A stretch of 64,000 nt of DNA from Acidobacteriota bacterium (GCA_021846985.1 JAJZVX010000013.1:30879-94878); one strand, 5' to 3'; shown: positions 18,857 to 28,093, counted from the first letter of the stretch. Notes: generated by a model from the sequence alone, not told the origin. Numbers and translations are program-made.

Positions 18857-20142
18857 GGCTGAATCTCCTCCTTGCCCACAGCCATGTTCAGTTGACCGGC
18901 TGCCGTCAAGTACGCGCCGACCAACTGCAGGTAGGCCAGGTGCACGTTGCGGTAGTCACTTTGCGCATTCAGGAAATCCATCAGGGAAGCCCCTCCGTGC
19001 TGCCACGCATAGGTAACCGTCTCCCGCACTTTCCGCGCCTCCGCCAGATACTTGCCGCGATAAGGCCGGAGCAGGATGAGATTGCTGTTCACTTGTGTGT
19101 AGGCTGAATCTACGTCGCTGAAGACCTGAGCTCGCGCTGCCTCCGCCAGCTGCCGGTTGCGGGCAATGTCAATCTGCGTTCTCTGCTTTTCGCCCTGATT
19201 ACGGTCGAAGATCCGCAGCGGCACGCTTACGCTGAGCCCGAGCGTCTGATTGGCGAAGGGATTATTGGTCGAGGCATTGTACGTATACCAGCCGCCAAAT
19301 GTTGGGTCGGTTGAGCCATTGGCTATGGCCAGTTTGTGGTTTGTCTCTGCCTGTTCTATCGCTTCGAGGGCGGCGCGCAGGTCGGGCCGGTTGTCCTGCG
19401 CCGTCTGGCGGATCGCGTCAAGGGGCGGCAACTGGTCTGCAAATTCGAATGGCCCCTGCACGTCGAACCGATCGATGGGGGTTTGCTCGTTGAGCAATTG
19501 CAGCATCTGGATCTTGGCCGTGCGCAGGTTCACTTCGGCGGTTTGCAGATCGGACTCGTACTGGACCCGCTGCAACTCGATCCGCTCAAAATCCATTTCG
19601 GCCAGATCGCCTTTTTTGAACCGCTCATCGCTGAGCGCTATGATGCGGTCGTAGTAGTCGAGTTCCTGCTTCGCCAGGCTGACCACGGCCTTTGCCTGCA
19701 ACACCTGCACGAAGACCGCCCGCAGCGTGAACAGCATGGTGCGCTCCAGATCATGGTGCTGCGATTGGGCGATCTGCGTGCCCTCCTTGGCGCTTTGCAC
19801 GCGCAGCTCGCGCTTATGGTCGCGTTCGTGCAAATAGCTGACGCTGGGAACCACAAAGGTGCCGGTGAGCGGCTGCCACACACCGTTGTTGGGAGCAAGC
19901 TGCGTGCCGTCCTGGGAAAGCGTGAATTGCGGATTGGGGCGCAGTCCCGCGGTGATTTCGTTGGCCCGCATCTCGTCTACACTGGCCTGATCGGCGCCCA
20001 GCGCGGGGTTGTTCGCCTCAAACAGAATCTTGACCTGTTCCCATGTGAGACTCTGCTGGGCTTGCGCCCGCAATCCGCAGACAAGAAGCATGACAGCGAA
20101 TCTTGCTGCCCACGCGGTTTTCATGATTTTCGGCTTCTTCAT
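18853..20142 (-). CDS. TolC-family outer-membrane efflux protein, CzcC type
   Basis: The protein (429 residues from ATG 20142) has a signal peptide ending near RAQAQ, then two outer-membrane-efflux repeats rich in coiled coil. NPALGADQASVDEMRANEIT and LAKQELDYYDRIIALSDERF belong to the helical barrel. It would form the outer-membrane channel of the tripartite pump. The frame is open upstream to 20391, but that extension precedes the signal peptide and is rejected. It is the first gene of the leftward operon and faces the histidine kinase gene across about 215 bases that should hold both promoters. Confidence 0.86.
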   Translation of the reverse strand: MKKPKIMKTAWAARFAVMLLVCGLRAQAQQSLTWEQVKILFEANNPALGADQASVDEMRANEITAGLRPNPQFTLSQDGTQLAPNNGVWQPLTGTFVVPSVSYLHERDHKRELRVQSAKEGTQIAQSQHHDLERTMLFTLRAVFVQVLQAKAVVSLAKQELDYYDRIIALSDERFKKGDLAEMDFERIELQRVQYESDLQTAEVNLRTAKIQMLQLLNEQTPIDRFDVQGPFEFADQLPPLDAIRQTAQDNRPDLRAALEAIEQAETNHKLAIANGSTDPTFGGWYTYNASTNNPFANQTLGLSVSVPLRIFDRNQGEKQRTQIDIARNRQLAEAARAQVFSDVDSAYTQVNSNLILLRPYRGKYLAEARKVRETVTYAWQHGGASLMDFLNAQSDYRNVHLAYLQLVGAYLTAAGQLNMAVGKEEIQP

Positions 20143-20356
20143 GCATCGACTCGGAAAAAGCAGACCCGCACCGCTTCCCGGGCAAATTACCTGCCCGTCA
20201 ACAAAGAAATTACAGATTAGATGCCGGAGAGCGCCATGCCAATCTATCTTTTGGCCGGAGCGGCCTGTCCTCGAGTCGCAGCCACCTATCTTTCGGCCAT
20301 TTTCCCTTGCTTCGCACTTGCCGGAAGCGCGCCCGCGGCGCCTCTCTATAGAATGA

Positions 20357-21784
20357 ATGGGCGGCAAGCCGCCGCTCAGCGACAGAGCCATGTTCGGAGC
20401 TATCTTTCACTCTAGCAAGAGAGCGATTCTGCTGCAAGCAGGCACTCTCATCGCCGCTATCGCGCTACTCGACTGGCGCATTGTCGGCGAAATTCCGCTT
20501 GGCATCCTCTATCTGGCGCCCATGATGATGCTGGGCAGCATCCTGGAAGCCTGGCAGATCGCCGCCGCCGCCGCCCTGTGTGCGTGCCTGGCTGAGGTTT
20601 TCGACGATCTGCTCTGGAACCCGCGCGCCGGCACCGTGCGCGATGTGCTTTACTTTGTCGCTTTTCTCGGGGCCGGACTCTTTGTCCGCGAGGTGAGCCG
20701 CAGCCGGCAGACCGCGGCGCGGCACCTCGCGGAGATCGAGCGGCAGAGCGAAGCGCGCCAGGCAGCGGAGAAGCAACTGCGGGTTCTGGTGGAAACCAGC
20801 CCGGCAGCCATTCTTCTGGCCGATGCGAATGGCACCGTCTTAATGGCCAATGAAGCAGCTCATCGCATGTTTGCCGTTCCTCGCGAAGAGATGCCAGGAC
20901 GGATAATTCATCGCTATCTGCCTTCCTTGCGCAATGTCCTGGGCGGAGCCGCTGCCCAGTGGTCGTTCCGAACCGTCATGCAGGCGCGTGGACAGCGCGA
21001 GGATGGCGATACATTTCTGGCAGACATCAGCTTTTCGACCTATCGGACGGATGAGGGGATGCGCCTGGCCGCGATGGTCGTAGACGCCTCTGAGGAATTG
21101 CGCAGCCACGAGGTCTCCGGACTTCACCAACTGCTCGCCGGATCGCGGATTGCCATCGGGGCCGTGTCTCATGAGATTCGAAACATATGCGGAGCCATCA
21201 CAGCCGTACACCAAAACCTTTCCCGCAACCAGGCTCTGGCCCGCAGCAAGGATTTCGACGCCCTTGGCCGCCTGATCGCCGGGCTTGAACGCATCGCCAG
21301 GCTCAATCTGCAGCAATCCAAATCAGATCCGGAAGAGCTGGATCTCGCGGCTCTGCTTGACGAATTGCGCATTGTCATTGCGCCTTCGCTCCAGGAGGAA
21401 GGGATTGTTTGCCGGTGGGAGTGCGAACCCGGCCTGCCCCAGGTTTGGGCCGATCGCTCCAGCCTCATGCAGGTGTTCTTGAACCTGCTCACGAACAGCC
21501 TGCGCGTGCTGTCGCGCCGTGACAATCCCCTGCTGTCGGTTGTGGCCAAGCGCTCCAGCAATCTGGTGCGCGTGGAGGTTTCCGATAATGGCGGGGGTGT
21601 GGCGCAGCCGGAACAGCTCTTTCGCCCCTTTCAAGAGGGAGCGGAATCGACAGGTCTTGGGCTGTATCTGTCGCGCGCGCTTCTCCGCTCGTTCGGCGGA
21701 GAGCTCCGCTACGTCGCCATTCCGGATGGCGCCTGTTTTGTCGTCAGCTTGAATCCAGCAATACCGGGAGAAGAGACCTCATGA
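20357..21784 (+). CDS. Membrane sensor histidine kinase with PAS domain
   Basis: The 475-residue protein has three or more N-terminal hydrophobic helices (about 23-110), a coiled linker, and a PAS domain (about 140-250, LVETSPAAILLADANGTVLM). The H-box is GAVSHEIRN with H272 as probable phosphorylation site, and a HATPase_c domain follows (NLLTNSLRVL, VSDNGGGV, STGLGLYLSR). ATG at 20390, 11 codons in, is an alternative start. There is no large periplasmic loop for metal sensing, so the signal is unclear. It overlaps the regulator gene by ATGA and is divergent from the RND operon, its most likely target. Confidence 0.87.
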   Translation: MGGKPPLSDRAMFGAIFHSSKRAILLQAGTLIAAIALLDWRIVGEIPLGILYLAPMMMLGSILEAWQIAAAAALCACLAEVFDDLLWNPRAGTVRDVLYFVAFLGAGLFVREVSRSRQTAARHLAEIERQSEARQAAEKQLRVLVETSPAAILLADANGTVLMANEAAHRMFAVPREEMPGRIIHRYLPSLRNVLGGAAAQWSFRTVMQARGQREDGDTFLADISFSTYRTDEGMRLAAMVVDASEELRSHEVSGLHQLLAGSRIAIGAVSHEIRNICGAITAVHQNLSRNQALARSKDFDALGRLIAGLERIARLNLQQSKSDPEELDLAALLDELRIVIAPSLQEEGIVCRWECEPGLPQVWADRSSLMQVFLNLLTNSLRVLSRRDNPLLSVVAKRSSNLVRVEVSDNGGGVAQPEQLFRPFQEGAESTGLGLYLSRALLRSFGGELRYVAIPDGACFVVSLNPAIPGEETS

Positions 21785-22443
21785 TGACCGAGGTGCGCAT
21801 TGCCATCGTAGACGATCATGGATTGTTTCGCGAGAGTCTCGGGCGATTGCTCGACAGCACGCCCGACTTCCGCATTGTGGCGCGATGCGCCACCTCGTCC
21901 GAAGCGCTCGATCGGCTTGCGCGGACACGGCCCGATGTGATCCTCCTGGATTACGATCTCGGCGACGAAACCGCTCTGCCCCTGCTGAGGGAATTGAGGC
22001 GCCGCTGGAAAGAACTTCGCATCCTGCTGGTGACGGCCGGCATATCGGACAATGAAACCCTGCAAGTGATGGAAGCCGGCGCCGCGGGCGTCTTCCTCAA
22101 GCACGATGATCCGGACCGCCTCCTCACTGCAATTCAACGCGTGCATGCAGGCGAAGTGTGGCTCGACGAGAAGACGCTCAAGTCTCTTCTGGCCGCCAAA
22201 CAAAATCGGGCTCAATCCATGGAGCGGGCACGGCCGCTAACGGCGCGGCAAAGCGAGGTGCTGCGCGGAATCCTGGATGGACTTGCGAATAAAGAGATCG
22301 CTTGGAGACTGAATACCTCCGAGACCTCGGTCAAAGCCGTTATCCAGGAATTATTCCGCAAGGCGGGAGTCAGGACACGCAGCCAACTCGTCCGTATTGC
22401 GATTGAACGATATTCGTCGGAATGGCTCGATCAACACCCGTAA
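21781..22443 (+). CDS. NarL/LuxR-type response regulator
   Basis: The 220-residue protein has a receiver domain with the acidic pair D11-D12, phospho-acceptor D57 in LLDYDLGD, and a C-terminal LuxR-type helix-turn-helix (LTARQSEVLRGILDGLANKE and onward). It is translated in overlap with the kinase. It probably regulates the divergent czc-type operon; that is inferred only from position. The family usually has a Thr after the D57 region and a Lys near 105; here GVFLKHDD supplies the Lys. Confidence 0.88.
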   Translation: MMTEVRIAIVDDHGLFRESLGRLLDSTPDFRIVARCATSSEALDRLARTRPDVILLDYDLGDETALPLLRELRRRWKELRILLVTAGISDNETLQVMEAGAAGVFLKHDDPDRLLTAIQRVHAGEVWLDEKTLKSLLAAKQNRAQSMERARPLTARQSEVLRGILDGLANKEIAWRLNTSETSVKAVIQELFRKAGVRTRSQLVRIAIERYSSEWLDQHP

Positions 22444-22539
22444 CCGGCTGTAACGCTCTCCACAAGTCGCCTGCCGCCTCCAGCCGCTTCCCTGGTCACG
22501 CCATCCTGCAAACACTGGTAGCACTCCATCGGACCCTCC

Positions 22540-23628
22540 TTATGTTGCAGGCCCCTGACTGACAGCTGGATGCTCTTTGGGAAACCAATGGCGCGTGCGG
22601 TTGCACGCATTGCAGACCGAGAGCATGACCGGAACCTCAACCAGTACTCCGACGACCGTGGCCAAAGCAGCGCCTGAACCCGGTCCGAACAGGGCAATCG
22701 CTGTCGCGACGGCCAATTCAAAAAAGTTGCTGGCGCCGATGAGCGCGCCTGGCGCCGCGACAGAATACTCGACCTTGAACAAACGCATCAGGCTATAGGT
22801 AAGCGATGAATTGAAGTACACCTGAATCAGAATCGGAATTGCAATCAACACTACATTGAAGTACTTTCCGCGGATGTTCGCCGACTGAAAACCGAAGATC
22901 AAAACCAGGGTGGCGAGCAAGGCGACGATTGTCACGGGGTTGAATCTTGGCAGGAATACTTGATTGAACCACTGATTGCCGCGAGTACGTGTCAGCCACA
23001 GTCGCAGGGCGACACCGACTGTAAGAGGAATGACGATAAAAACGATGACCGAGTAGAGCAGGACGATAAAGGGAACATTCAGGGAGGAAGCGCCGCTTAC
23101 CAGATACCGGACGATCGGCGCGAACAGAATCAGCATGATTAAGTCATTCACTGACACCTGTACCAGCGTGTAGGCCGGATCTCCGTCTGCCAGATAGCTC
23201 CAAACGAACACCATGGCCGTGCACGGCGCAGCAGCCAGAATAATGCAACCCGCGATGTACTGGTCCGCCTCACCGGCGCTGATCCATGCAGCAAAGATGT
23301 GCCGGAAGAAAATCCACGCAATCAGGGCCATTGAGAATGGCTTGACCAGCCAATTGACAAACAGCGTGACAAGCAGCCCGCGAGGCTTCTGCCCAACATC
23401 GCGGATCGCCCCGAAATCGACCTTCATCATCATGGGAATGATCATCAGCCAGATGAGAATCGCGATCGGCACATTAATCTGGCTCCCTTTCCCAAACTCC
23501 ATCGTGCGGAGTTGTCCAATGAGGGATGGGACAAATTTTCCGAGCGCCAGGCCAGCGATCATGCAGAGCGCGACCCAGACAGAAAGATATCGTTCAAACA
23601 GATTCAAGCGCTTCAAAGTAGCCGTCAT
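22540..23628 (-). CDS. acr3: ACR3-family arsenite efflux transporter
   Basis: This ten-helix inner-membrane arsenite exporter has the ACR3 hallmark AAAPCTAMVFVWSYLADGDP, in which the Cys is essential in studied ACR3 proteins, followed by TLVQVSVNDLIML. ATG at 23628 gives 362 residues and is chosen for its GAGGAG ribosome-binding site; a longer frame begins at 23697 inside the gap to arsR. It is the last gene of the leftward arsD-arsA-arsR-acr3 operon. Pairing ACR3 with ArsDA is known but less common than ArsB. Confidence 0.93.
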   Translation of the reverse strand: MTATLKRLNLFERYLSVWVALCMIAGLALGKFVPSLIGQLRTMEFGKGSQINVPIAILIWLMIIPMMMKVDFGAIRDVGQKPRGLLVTLFVNWLVKPFSMALIAWIFFRHIFAAWISAGEADQYIAGCIILAAAPCTAMVFVWSYLADGDPAYTLVQVSVNDLIMLILFAPIVRYLVSGASSLNVPFIVLLYSVIVFIVIPLTVGVALRLWLTRTRGNQWFNQVFLPRFNPVTIVALLATLVLIFGFQSANIRGKYFNVVLIAIPILIQVYFNSSLTYSLMRLFKVEYSVAAPGALIGASNFFELAVATAIALFGPGSGAALATVVGVLVEVPVMLSVCNACNRTRHWFPKEHPAVSQGPAT

Positions 23629-23659
23629 TGCTCTCCTCGTTGTCCGTTTGCGGATAATT

Positions 23660-24061
23660 TCAAGCCCGAGCCTGCTGGGTTGGTTGTAGCGCGACAAAAG
23701 CCGTAGAACGGCTCATCTCACTGAGGGTGCAGGATCCTTCCCTGATGGCTTCCTTCAACCTTTTGGTGTCCCCGCGAAATGGTTCCTCGCCTTGAAAAGC
23801 CAGCTGAAGGAATGCAAAAAGATTCTTGCGCATACCGGTGAAAGGCTCAGCGAGCCGGTAATATACGCGATAGCCATCGCGCCGATCCAATACCAGGCCG
23901 GCGTTTTTAAGATACTGCAGGTGACGCGAGACATTGGGTTGAGGCGACTCAAGCACATATTGGATGTCGCACCCGCACAACTCTCCGCGCACCAGCAGAT
24001 TCAAAATGCGAAGCCGATTGATATCGGCAATTCCCTTACAATACTTTTCGAGTTCAGTCAT
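23660..24061 (-). CDS. arsR: ArsR-family arsenic-responsive repressor
   Basis: The 133-residue winged-helix regulator has the arsenite-binding motif E-L-C29-G-C31-D and an additional C8 near the N-terminus. The recognition helix SPQPNVSRHLQYLKNAGLV follows. As(III) binding to the cysteines would release DNA. It overlaps the arsA stop by eight bases (24054-24061) and lies between arsA and acr3. A dyad at 26269-26288 in the divergent promoter region is the likely operator. Confidence 0.9.
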   Translation of the reverse strand: MTELEKYCKGIADINRLRILNLLVRGELCGCDIQYVLESPQPNVSRHLQYLKNAGLVLDRRDGYRVYYRLAEPFTGMRKNLFAFLQLAFQGEEPFRGDTKRLKEAIREGSCTLSEMSRSTAFVALQPTQQARA

Positions 24062-25817
24062 AGTTCGCTCCTGCCTGCACTGGTTCGGTTGACTCTCCGA
24101 CTTCAGCCGTGGAATCAGCCATCCACGGAATCAAAACGACCCGATTGGCATGCTGGGTGCGGACCTCGTCGATATAGGGACCTTCGAGAAGAGCGCGCTT
24201 CGCCAGGATCTTATCGCTTGTCCCCGCTGCCAGAAGGCTCTGATTGATCACCCACGAAAAGACGCGAATGCCCGCACGTCGGAGGTCCTGTTGAAGTTGA
24301 GCGGCTTCGTGGACGGGAGTCGCTTCCGGCAGGGTTACGACCAGGACTCTGGTGAATGTCTCATCGCGCAAACGCGGCAACAACTCCCGGACGGATTCCG
24401 GAATGTAACTGAGGCTTCTTTCCACCTCACGGTGATAGGAACTCGCGGCATCAAGAAGCAGCAGGGTATGGCCGGTTGGCGCCGTATCGATCACCACGAA
24501 TCCGTTGTTGCCCTCGTGGACGGTTCGGGCAAAGGCGCGAAAGACGGCAATTTCCGCAGTACACGGCGAGCGCAAATCCTCTTCCAGCAGTGCGCGCCCG
24601 TTCGCATCCAGATCTTTTCCTGCTTCTGCCATTACTTCGGCGCAGTACTGGTGGATCTCCGCGGCGGGATCAATCCTGCTCACCTTCAGGTTCTGCATCG
24701 GCGAGGAAACCGCATCGAGAATATGCGCCGCAGGATCGGTTGTGGTGAGATGGACGCGATGCCCCATGGATGCCAGAGCCATCGCGATGTGCGCCGCGAC
24801 GGTGGTCTTTCCAACTCCGCCTTTCCCCATGGTCATGATGACGCCCTTCCCTGAACGCGAGAGCTCGGGCAGCAACGAGGTCCAGTCGGGCGGCAACTCG
24901 ATCTGCTTGACTGCGGGTTCACTGCTGGTTCCATCTCCACCCGTTGCGAAACGTCGTAGATTTGGAGCACCAATGAGAGAGTGCTCTACGAGAGAAACGT
25001 CGGCGCGTGGCAATCCACTCAATCCCCGCGGCATCGCAGTCAATGCGATCTGGCCCCGCTTCTCCAGTGCCTGCGCAATCGAATCCCCTGGATCCGTGGC
25101 CCGGAAGATTCCGTTCACAATGAGTCTCTGGTGGGTAATTCCGAGCGCCCCCAGTTCCTCTCTTGTGCGGTCAGCCTCAGCGAGAGACGTCTTGTCGGGA
25201 CGCGTCACAAGGAATACCGTCGTCGCCGCCTCATCTTTGAGCGCCGCAACCGTGTGTTCGTACAGCTCGCGCTGGGCGTTGAGGCCAGCGAGCGGACCAA
25301 GACAGGACGTCCCGGAGTTATTCGTCGCGATGAACTCACTCCAGGCGGCAGGCAGTTGAAGCAGGCGCAGCGTATGGCCGGTTGGAGCCGTGTCGAAGAT
25401 CACGTGATCGAACTCGGCTGTGGCTTTTGGGTCGCCGAGGAGTTTTGCAAACTCATCGAAAGCTGCGACCTCGACCGTGCATGCGCCGGAAAGTTGCTCT
25501 TCAATGCTCCTGATTGCGGACTCTGGCAGAAGCTCGCGGTACGGCTCAACGACTCGTTCCTTATACTCCTGGGCTGCTTCGACCGGATCGATATTGATGG
25601 CCATGAGGCCGGAGATGCCCGGTATCGGGGTTGGGGCCATTCCGATCTGTGTTTCAAGCACTTCATCCAGATTCGAGGCTGGATCCGTGCTCACAAGCAG
25701 AACGCGTCTTCCGGCATCGGCCAGCGACACGGCCGTTGCACAGGCCGTCGAGGTCTTGCCGACTCCGCCCTTGCCGGTAAAGAGCAAATTCCTCGTAGCG
25801 CTTTTTACCGCGATCAC
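24054..25817 (-). CDS. arsA: ArsA arsenite-stimulated ATPase
   Basis: The 587-residue two-half ATPase has deviant Walker A motifs GKGGVGKT at 15-22 and at 331-338, and each half has DTAPTGHTL. Cysteines C113 and C172 fall where the E. coli enzyme binds As(III), and C419 (RSPCTAEIA) matches the third. ArsA energises the arsenite carrier and receives As(III) from ArsD. It overlaps arsD by four bases. Both ATP sites look intact. Confidence 0.94.
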   Translation of the reverse strand: MIAVKSATRNLLFTGKGGVGKTSTACATAVSLADAGRRVLLVSTDPASNLDEVLETQIGMAPTPIPGISGLMAINIDPVEAAQEYKERVVEPYRELLPESAIRSIEEQLSGACTVEVAAFDEFAKLLGDPKATAEFDHVIFDTAPTGHTLRLLQLPAAWSEFIATNNSGTSCLGPLAGLNAQRELYEHTVAALKDEAATTVFLVTRPDKTSLAEADRTREELGALGITHQRLIVNGIFRATDPGDSIAQALEKRGQIALTAMPRGLSGLPRADVSLVEHSLIGAPNLRRFATGGDGTSSEPAVKQIELPPDWTSLLPELSRSGKGVIMTMGKGGVGKTTVAAHIAMALASMGHRVHLTTTDPAAHILDAVSSPMQNLKVSRIDPAAEIHQYCAEVMAEAGKDLDANGRALLEEDLRSPCTAEIAVFRAFARTVHEGNNGFVVIDTAPTGHTLLLLDAASSYHREVERSLSYIPESVRELLPRLRDETFTRVLVVTLPEATPVHEAAQLQQDLRRAGIRVFSWVINQSLLAAGTSDKILAKRALLEGPYIDEVRTQHANRVVLIPWMADSTAEVGESTEPVQAGANYD

Positions 25818-26191
25818 CCCTGCCTCCCTTTGATCGAAATCCCGACCAGGTCCTGAGTTGAGGCGATAGCTACAGGCCCCGGCTCATACTCAACCCCAAC
25901 AAACCGCGCCAGGCCGGCGCGATCCGGATATCCGCCACTCGCCTTGACTTCCCCATCGACAAGGATCATGGGAAGACTCTTCGTGCCCCGGCTGCTGAGG
26001 GCCTCTTTCACCTGGGGAGTCGTCGAGAATGCAGCTAATTGTTGCGCAAGATTAAACCGCTCGACTTCCACCCCTTTGCTTTTCAGCCATTCCAGGTCGG
26101 CTGCGAACCGCGGCAAGGTGGGATCTACATTCGGTCCACAAACTCCCGTTGAACAACACATGGCCGGATCAAAGACCTGCAATTTCGGCAT
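25814..26191 (-). CDS. arsD: ArsD arsenite metallochaperone
   Basis: The 125-residue protein has C12-C13 and C18 in FDPAMCCSTGVCGPNVDP, the cysteine set that carries As(III) to ArsA. The C-terminal vicinal Cys pairs seen in the plasmid protein are absent, which is normal for shorter ArsD. AAGGAGAT lies just upstream of the start. It is the first gene of the leftward operon. Confidence 0.93.
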   Translation of the reverse strand: MPKLQVFDPAMCCSTGVCGPNVDPTLPRFAADLEWLKSKGVEVERFNLAQQLAAFSTTPQVKEALSSRGTKSLPMILVDGEVKASGGYPDRAGLARFVGVEYEPGPVAIASTQDLVGISIKGRQG

Positions 26192-26268
26192 TCTTCATCT
26201 CCTTTGAAGAAACTTCAAGCTAACCCGCGTCTGGCAGCGCAGCTTCTCAAAACTCCGCCTCGCACAGT

Positions 26269-26288
26269 GTATGCGGATAGACGCATAC
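26269..26288. promoter_or_regulatory. Putative ArsR operator (inverted repeat)
   Basis: A perfect inverted repeat GTATGCG-N6-CGCATAC sits in the 184-base divergent region between arsD and arsC. Related AT-rich sequence (GATAGCATATAC) follows immediately at about 26295-26306. It is placed to control both directions. Assignment to ArsR is by position; the sequence itself is directly visible. Confidence 0.5.
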
Positions 26289-26375
26289 ATAGATGATAGC
26301 ATATACTGCAATTGCTCTTGTGATCGCTGTCACCAGCCACAGCGTGTCGGTCCTGACTCAGGGCGAGGAGAATGA

Positions 26376-26867
26376 ATGAAGACAAGCTACAACGTGCTGT
26401 TTCTCTGCACAGGCAATTCTGCCCGGTCGATCATGGCTGAGGCCATCATGAACCGCAAGGGCGCGCCCACATTCCGGGCCTTCAGCGCCGGGAGCCATCC
26501 CTCCGGAAAAGTGCGTCCAGAGGCATTACGGCAAATCGAAGCAGCAGGACTGAATGCAGCAGGAGCGCGGAGCAAATCATGGGATGAGTTTTCTGTCCCC
26601 GGTGCGCCTCATCTCCATTTCGTTTTCACGGTCTGCGACAATGCTGCCAAGGAGGTCTGCCCGATCTGGCCCGGTCAACCCATGACGGCTCATTGGGGGG
26701 TGCCTGATCCTGCGACCGTCCATGGAACCCCGGAAGAGATTGAACGAGCGTTTCGCTCCACGTTCTCAATCCTTGAACGGAGGATCAGTCTGTTTCTTTC
26801 GCTCCCGCTCGCCTCCCTGGACCAGATGGCGCTGCAACGTAGCCTTGACGACATCGGCCACCAGTAG
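26376..26867 (+). CDS. arsC: Low-molecular-weight phosphatase-fold arsenate reductase ArsC
   Basis: The 163-residue protein has the P-loop C11-T-G-N-S-A-R17-S and the redox cysteines C87 and C95 (TVCDNAAKEVCPIWPG), with the VPDP loop further on. This is the thioredoxin-coupled arsenate reductase class, which makes arsenite for export by ACR3. GGCGAGGAG precedes the ATG. It is divergent from arsD. Confidence 0.9.
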   Translation: MKTSYNVLFLCTGNSARSIMAEAIMNRKGAPTFRAFSAGSHPSGKVRPEALRQIEAAGLNAAGARSKSWDEFSVPGAPHLHFVFTVCDNAAKEVCPIWPGQPMTAHWGVPDPATVHGTPEEIERAFRSTFSILERRISLFLSLPLASLDQMALQRSLDDIGHQ

Positions 26868-26927
26868 ACGTCACTTCTGGATCTCAGAATATTCAAGACG
26901 ATTCAAGACCATTGAGGAATACTCGGA

Positions 26928-27335
26928 ATGCGGACTTTTATTTTCGCCTGCGTACACAACGCGGGGCGCTCGCAGATGTCGGCCGCCTTGTTCAATCGCC
27001 TTGCTGATTCAACGGCTGCACGTGCCATCTCTGCCGGCACGCAGCCTGCCGAACACGTTCATCCCGTTGTCGTGGACGCCATGAAAGAAATTGGGATCGA
27101 CCTGAGTTCAGCAAAGCCGCAAAAGTTGACCTCCGAACTGGCCCAGGGAGCCGACATGCTCATCACCATGGGCTGTGGCGAGGAATGTCCATATGTCCCC
27201 GGACTGCGCCGCGAGGACTGGCCGCTACCTGACCCCAAGGGACAGGGAATCGAAACCGTCCGCCAGACCCGCGACGAGATCAGGAGACGCGTCCTTGAGC
27301 TTTTGAAGCGGGAGAAGCTTCTGGCCGCAGAGTAG
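26928..27335 (+). CDS. Second arsenate reductase / LMW protein tyrosine phosphatase
   Basis: The 135-residue protein has P-loop C8-V-H-N-A-G-R-S and MGCGEECPYVPG with C83 and C87. The pattern resembles the arsenate reductases of Staphylococcus/Synechocystis type in the P-loop wording. It is clearly different from the upstream ArsC, so the pair is not a recent duplication. It is 60 bases downstream of the first, on the same strand. Confidence 0.85.
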   Translation: MRTFIFACVHNAGRSQMSAALFNRLADSTAARAISAGTQPAEHVHPVVVDAMKEIGIDLSSAKPQKLTSELAQGADMLITMGCGEECPYVPGLRREDWPLPDPKGQGIETVRQTRDEIRRRVLELLKREKLLAAE

Positions 27336-27386
27336 TCGATCTCTGCGGATTGGAAAACAGTGGGATCACGCGGGACTCGGTTTGTT

Positions 27387-27689
27387 TCACTTCAGATAGG
27401 CCCGGACGAGATCGATGAGATCCTCTGCCAGTTCGCTCGTTACTGTTGAACTCTTCTCCGGCGACACCATGTGCAACCGGATATGGTCCTCAAGCACCTC
27501 GGCCATCAGGCCGTTAATACCGCCGCGCACATTCGCCAACAGCATCAGGATATCGGCACAATGCCCCTTGTCAGTAAGGGACCGTTCGATGGCGTCGACT
27601 TGGCCCTTGATCCTCCGGATGCGCGCAATGAGCTTCTGTTGTTCCCGCGAATCGATTGGCATGCTTGGATGTCCTTCTTGCGTGTTCAT
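27387..27689 (-). CDS. CsoR/RcnR/FrmR-family metal-sensing repressor (Cys-His-His type)
   Basis: The 100-residue all-helical DUF156 repressor contains IARIRRIKGQVDAIERSL, the DNA-contact helix. Ligand positions read C44, H69 and H73, with the 25- and 4-residue spacing of this family. The third ligand is His where copper CsoR has Cys, which points to the RcnR/FrmR branch (Ni/Co or aldehyde) rather than Cu. ATG at 27689 is chosen; the frame is open further upstream through the promoter and operator. A dyad sits 13 bases before its start. Confidence 0.85.
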   Translation of the reverse strand: MNTQEGHPSMPIDSREQQKLIARIRRIKGQVDAIERSLTDKGHCADILMLLANVRGGINGLMAEVLEDHIRLHMVSPEKSSTVTSELAEDLIDLVRAYLK

Positions 27690-27701
27690 TTTCTCTTGAC
27701 T

Positions 27702-27718
27702 ATATCCCATGGGGATAT
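27702..27718. promoter_or_regulatory. CsoR-family operator: perfect ATATCCC-N3-GGGATAT dyad
   Basis: A G/C-tract inverted repeat with AT flanks is the form bound by CsoR/RcnR-family tetramers. It lies between the repressor start and its -10 element, so binding would block its own transcription. Confidence 0.65.
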
Positions 27719-27748
27719 GGTATAAGATCTGAAGCGATGCTCTGCCAA
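27719..27748 (-). promoter_or_regulatory. Putative promoter of the CsoR-like gene
   Basis: Read leftward: TTGGCA (27748-27743), 18-base spacer, TATACC (27724-27719). The operator dyad begins immediately downstream, overlapping the expected transcription start. The 250 bases to its right (27749-28001) contain no recognised gene. Confidence 0.45.
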
Positions 27749-28001
27749 GATGGAAGCACCCAATCAAACTTATGAGAACTGAAACTGCGTTAGAACCTCC
27801 GCGAAGCAACAATTCCGCCGCTCTGTCATCAGAGCGGCTGGGTCTGCGCTACGGGAGTGCCTGCCTGCGCTGTGACGGTGAGGCCCGCGATTAGGTCCAG
27901 TTGATCGCCTGCTCACTTCTCACAGTGTATGACCCTGTTTGAGCGAGTGAGCAGAAACCACCGAGACAAGAATCACCGGCGGCTCCTACCCACCCCCTCC
28001 T

Positions 28002-28049
28002 AATACCAAAGTCTGGCCAACTCGCGCCTGGGGCGCGGACTTGTGTATT
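28002..28049 (+). promoter_or_regulatory. Structured leader upstream of the small ORF/Nramp-like operon
   Basis: AATAC and AAGTC at 28002-28013 pair with GACTT and GTATT at 28038-28049 across a 2x2 mismatch. They enclose an inner GCGCC-TGG-GGCGC hairpin. It lies about 45 bases before the small gene at 28094. I tested it by eye against the yybP-ykoY manganese riboswitch and saw no match. It could be a regulatory leader or an incidental fold. Confidence 0.3.
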
Positions 28050-28093
28050 GGTCCGCCCGCCCGAAGGATGCGCTGTGCCGGAAGGAGGAAGTC

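Noticed and set aside
27749..28093. Manganese (yybP-ykoY) riboswitch upstream of the Nramp-like gene
   Set aside because: The conserved loop sequences are not present; only a generic hairpin was seen.
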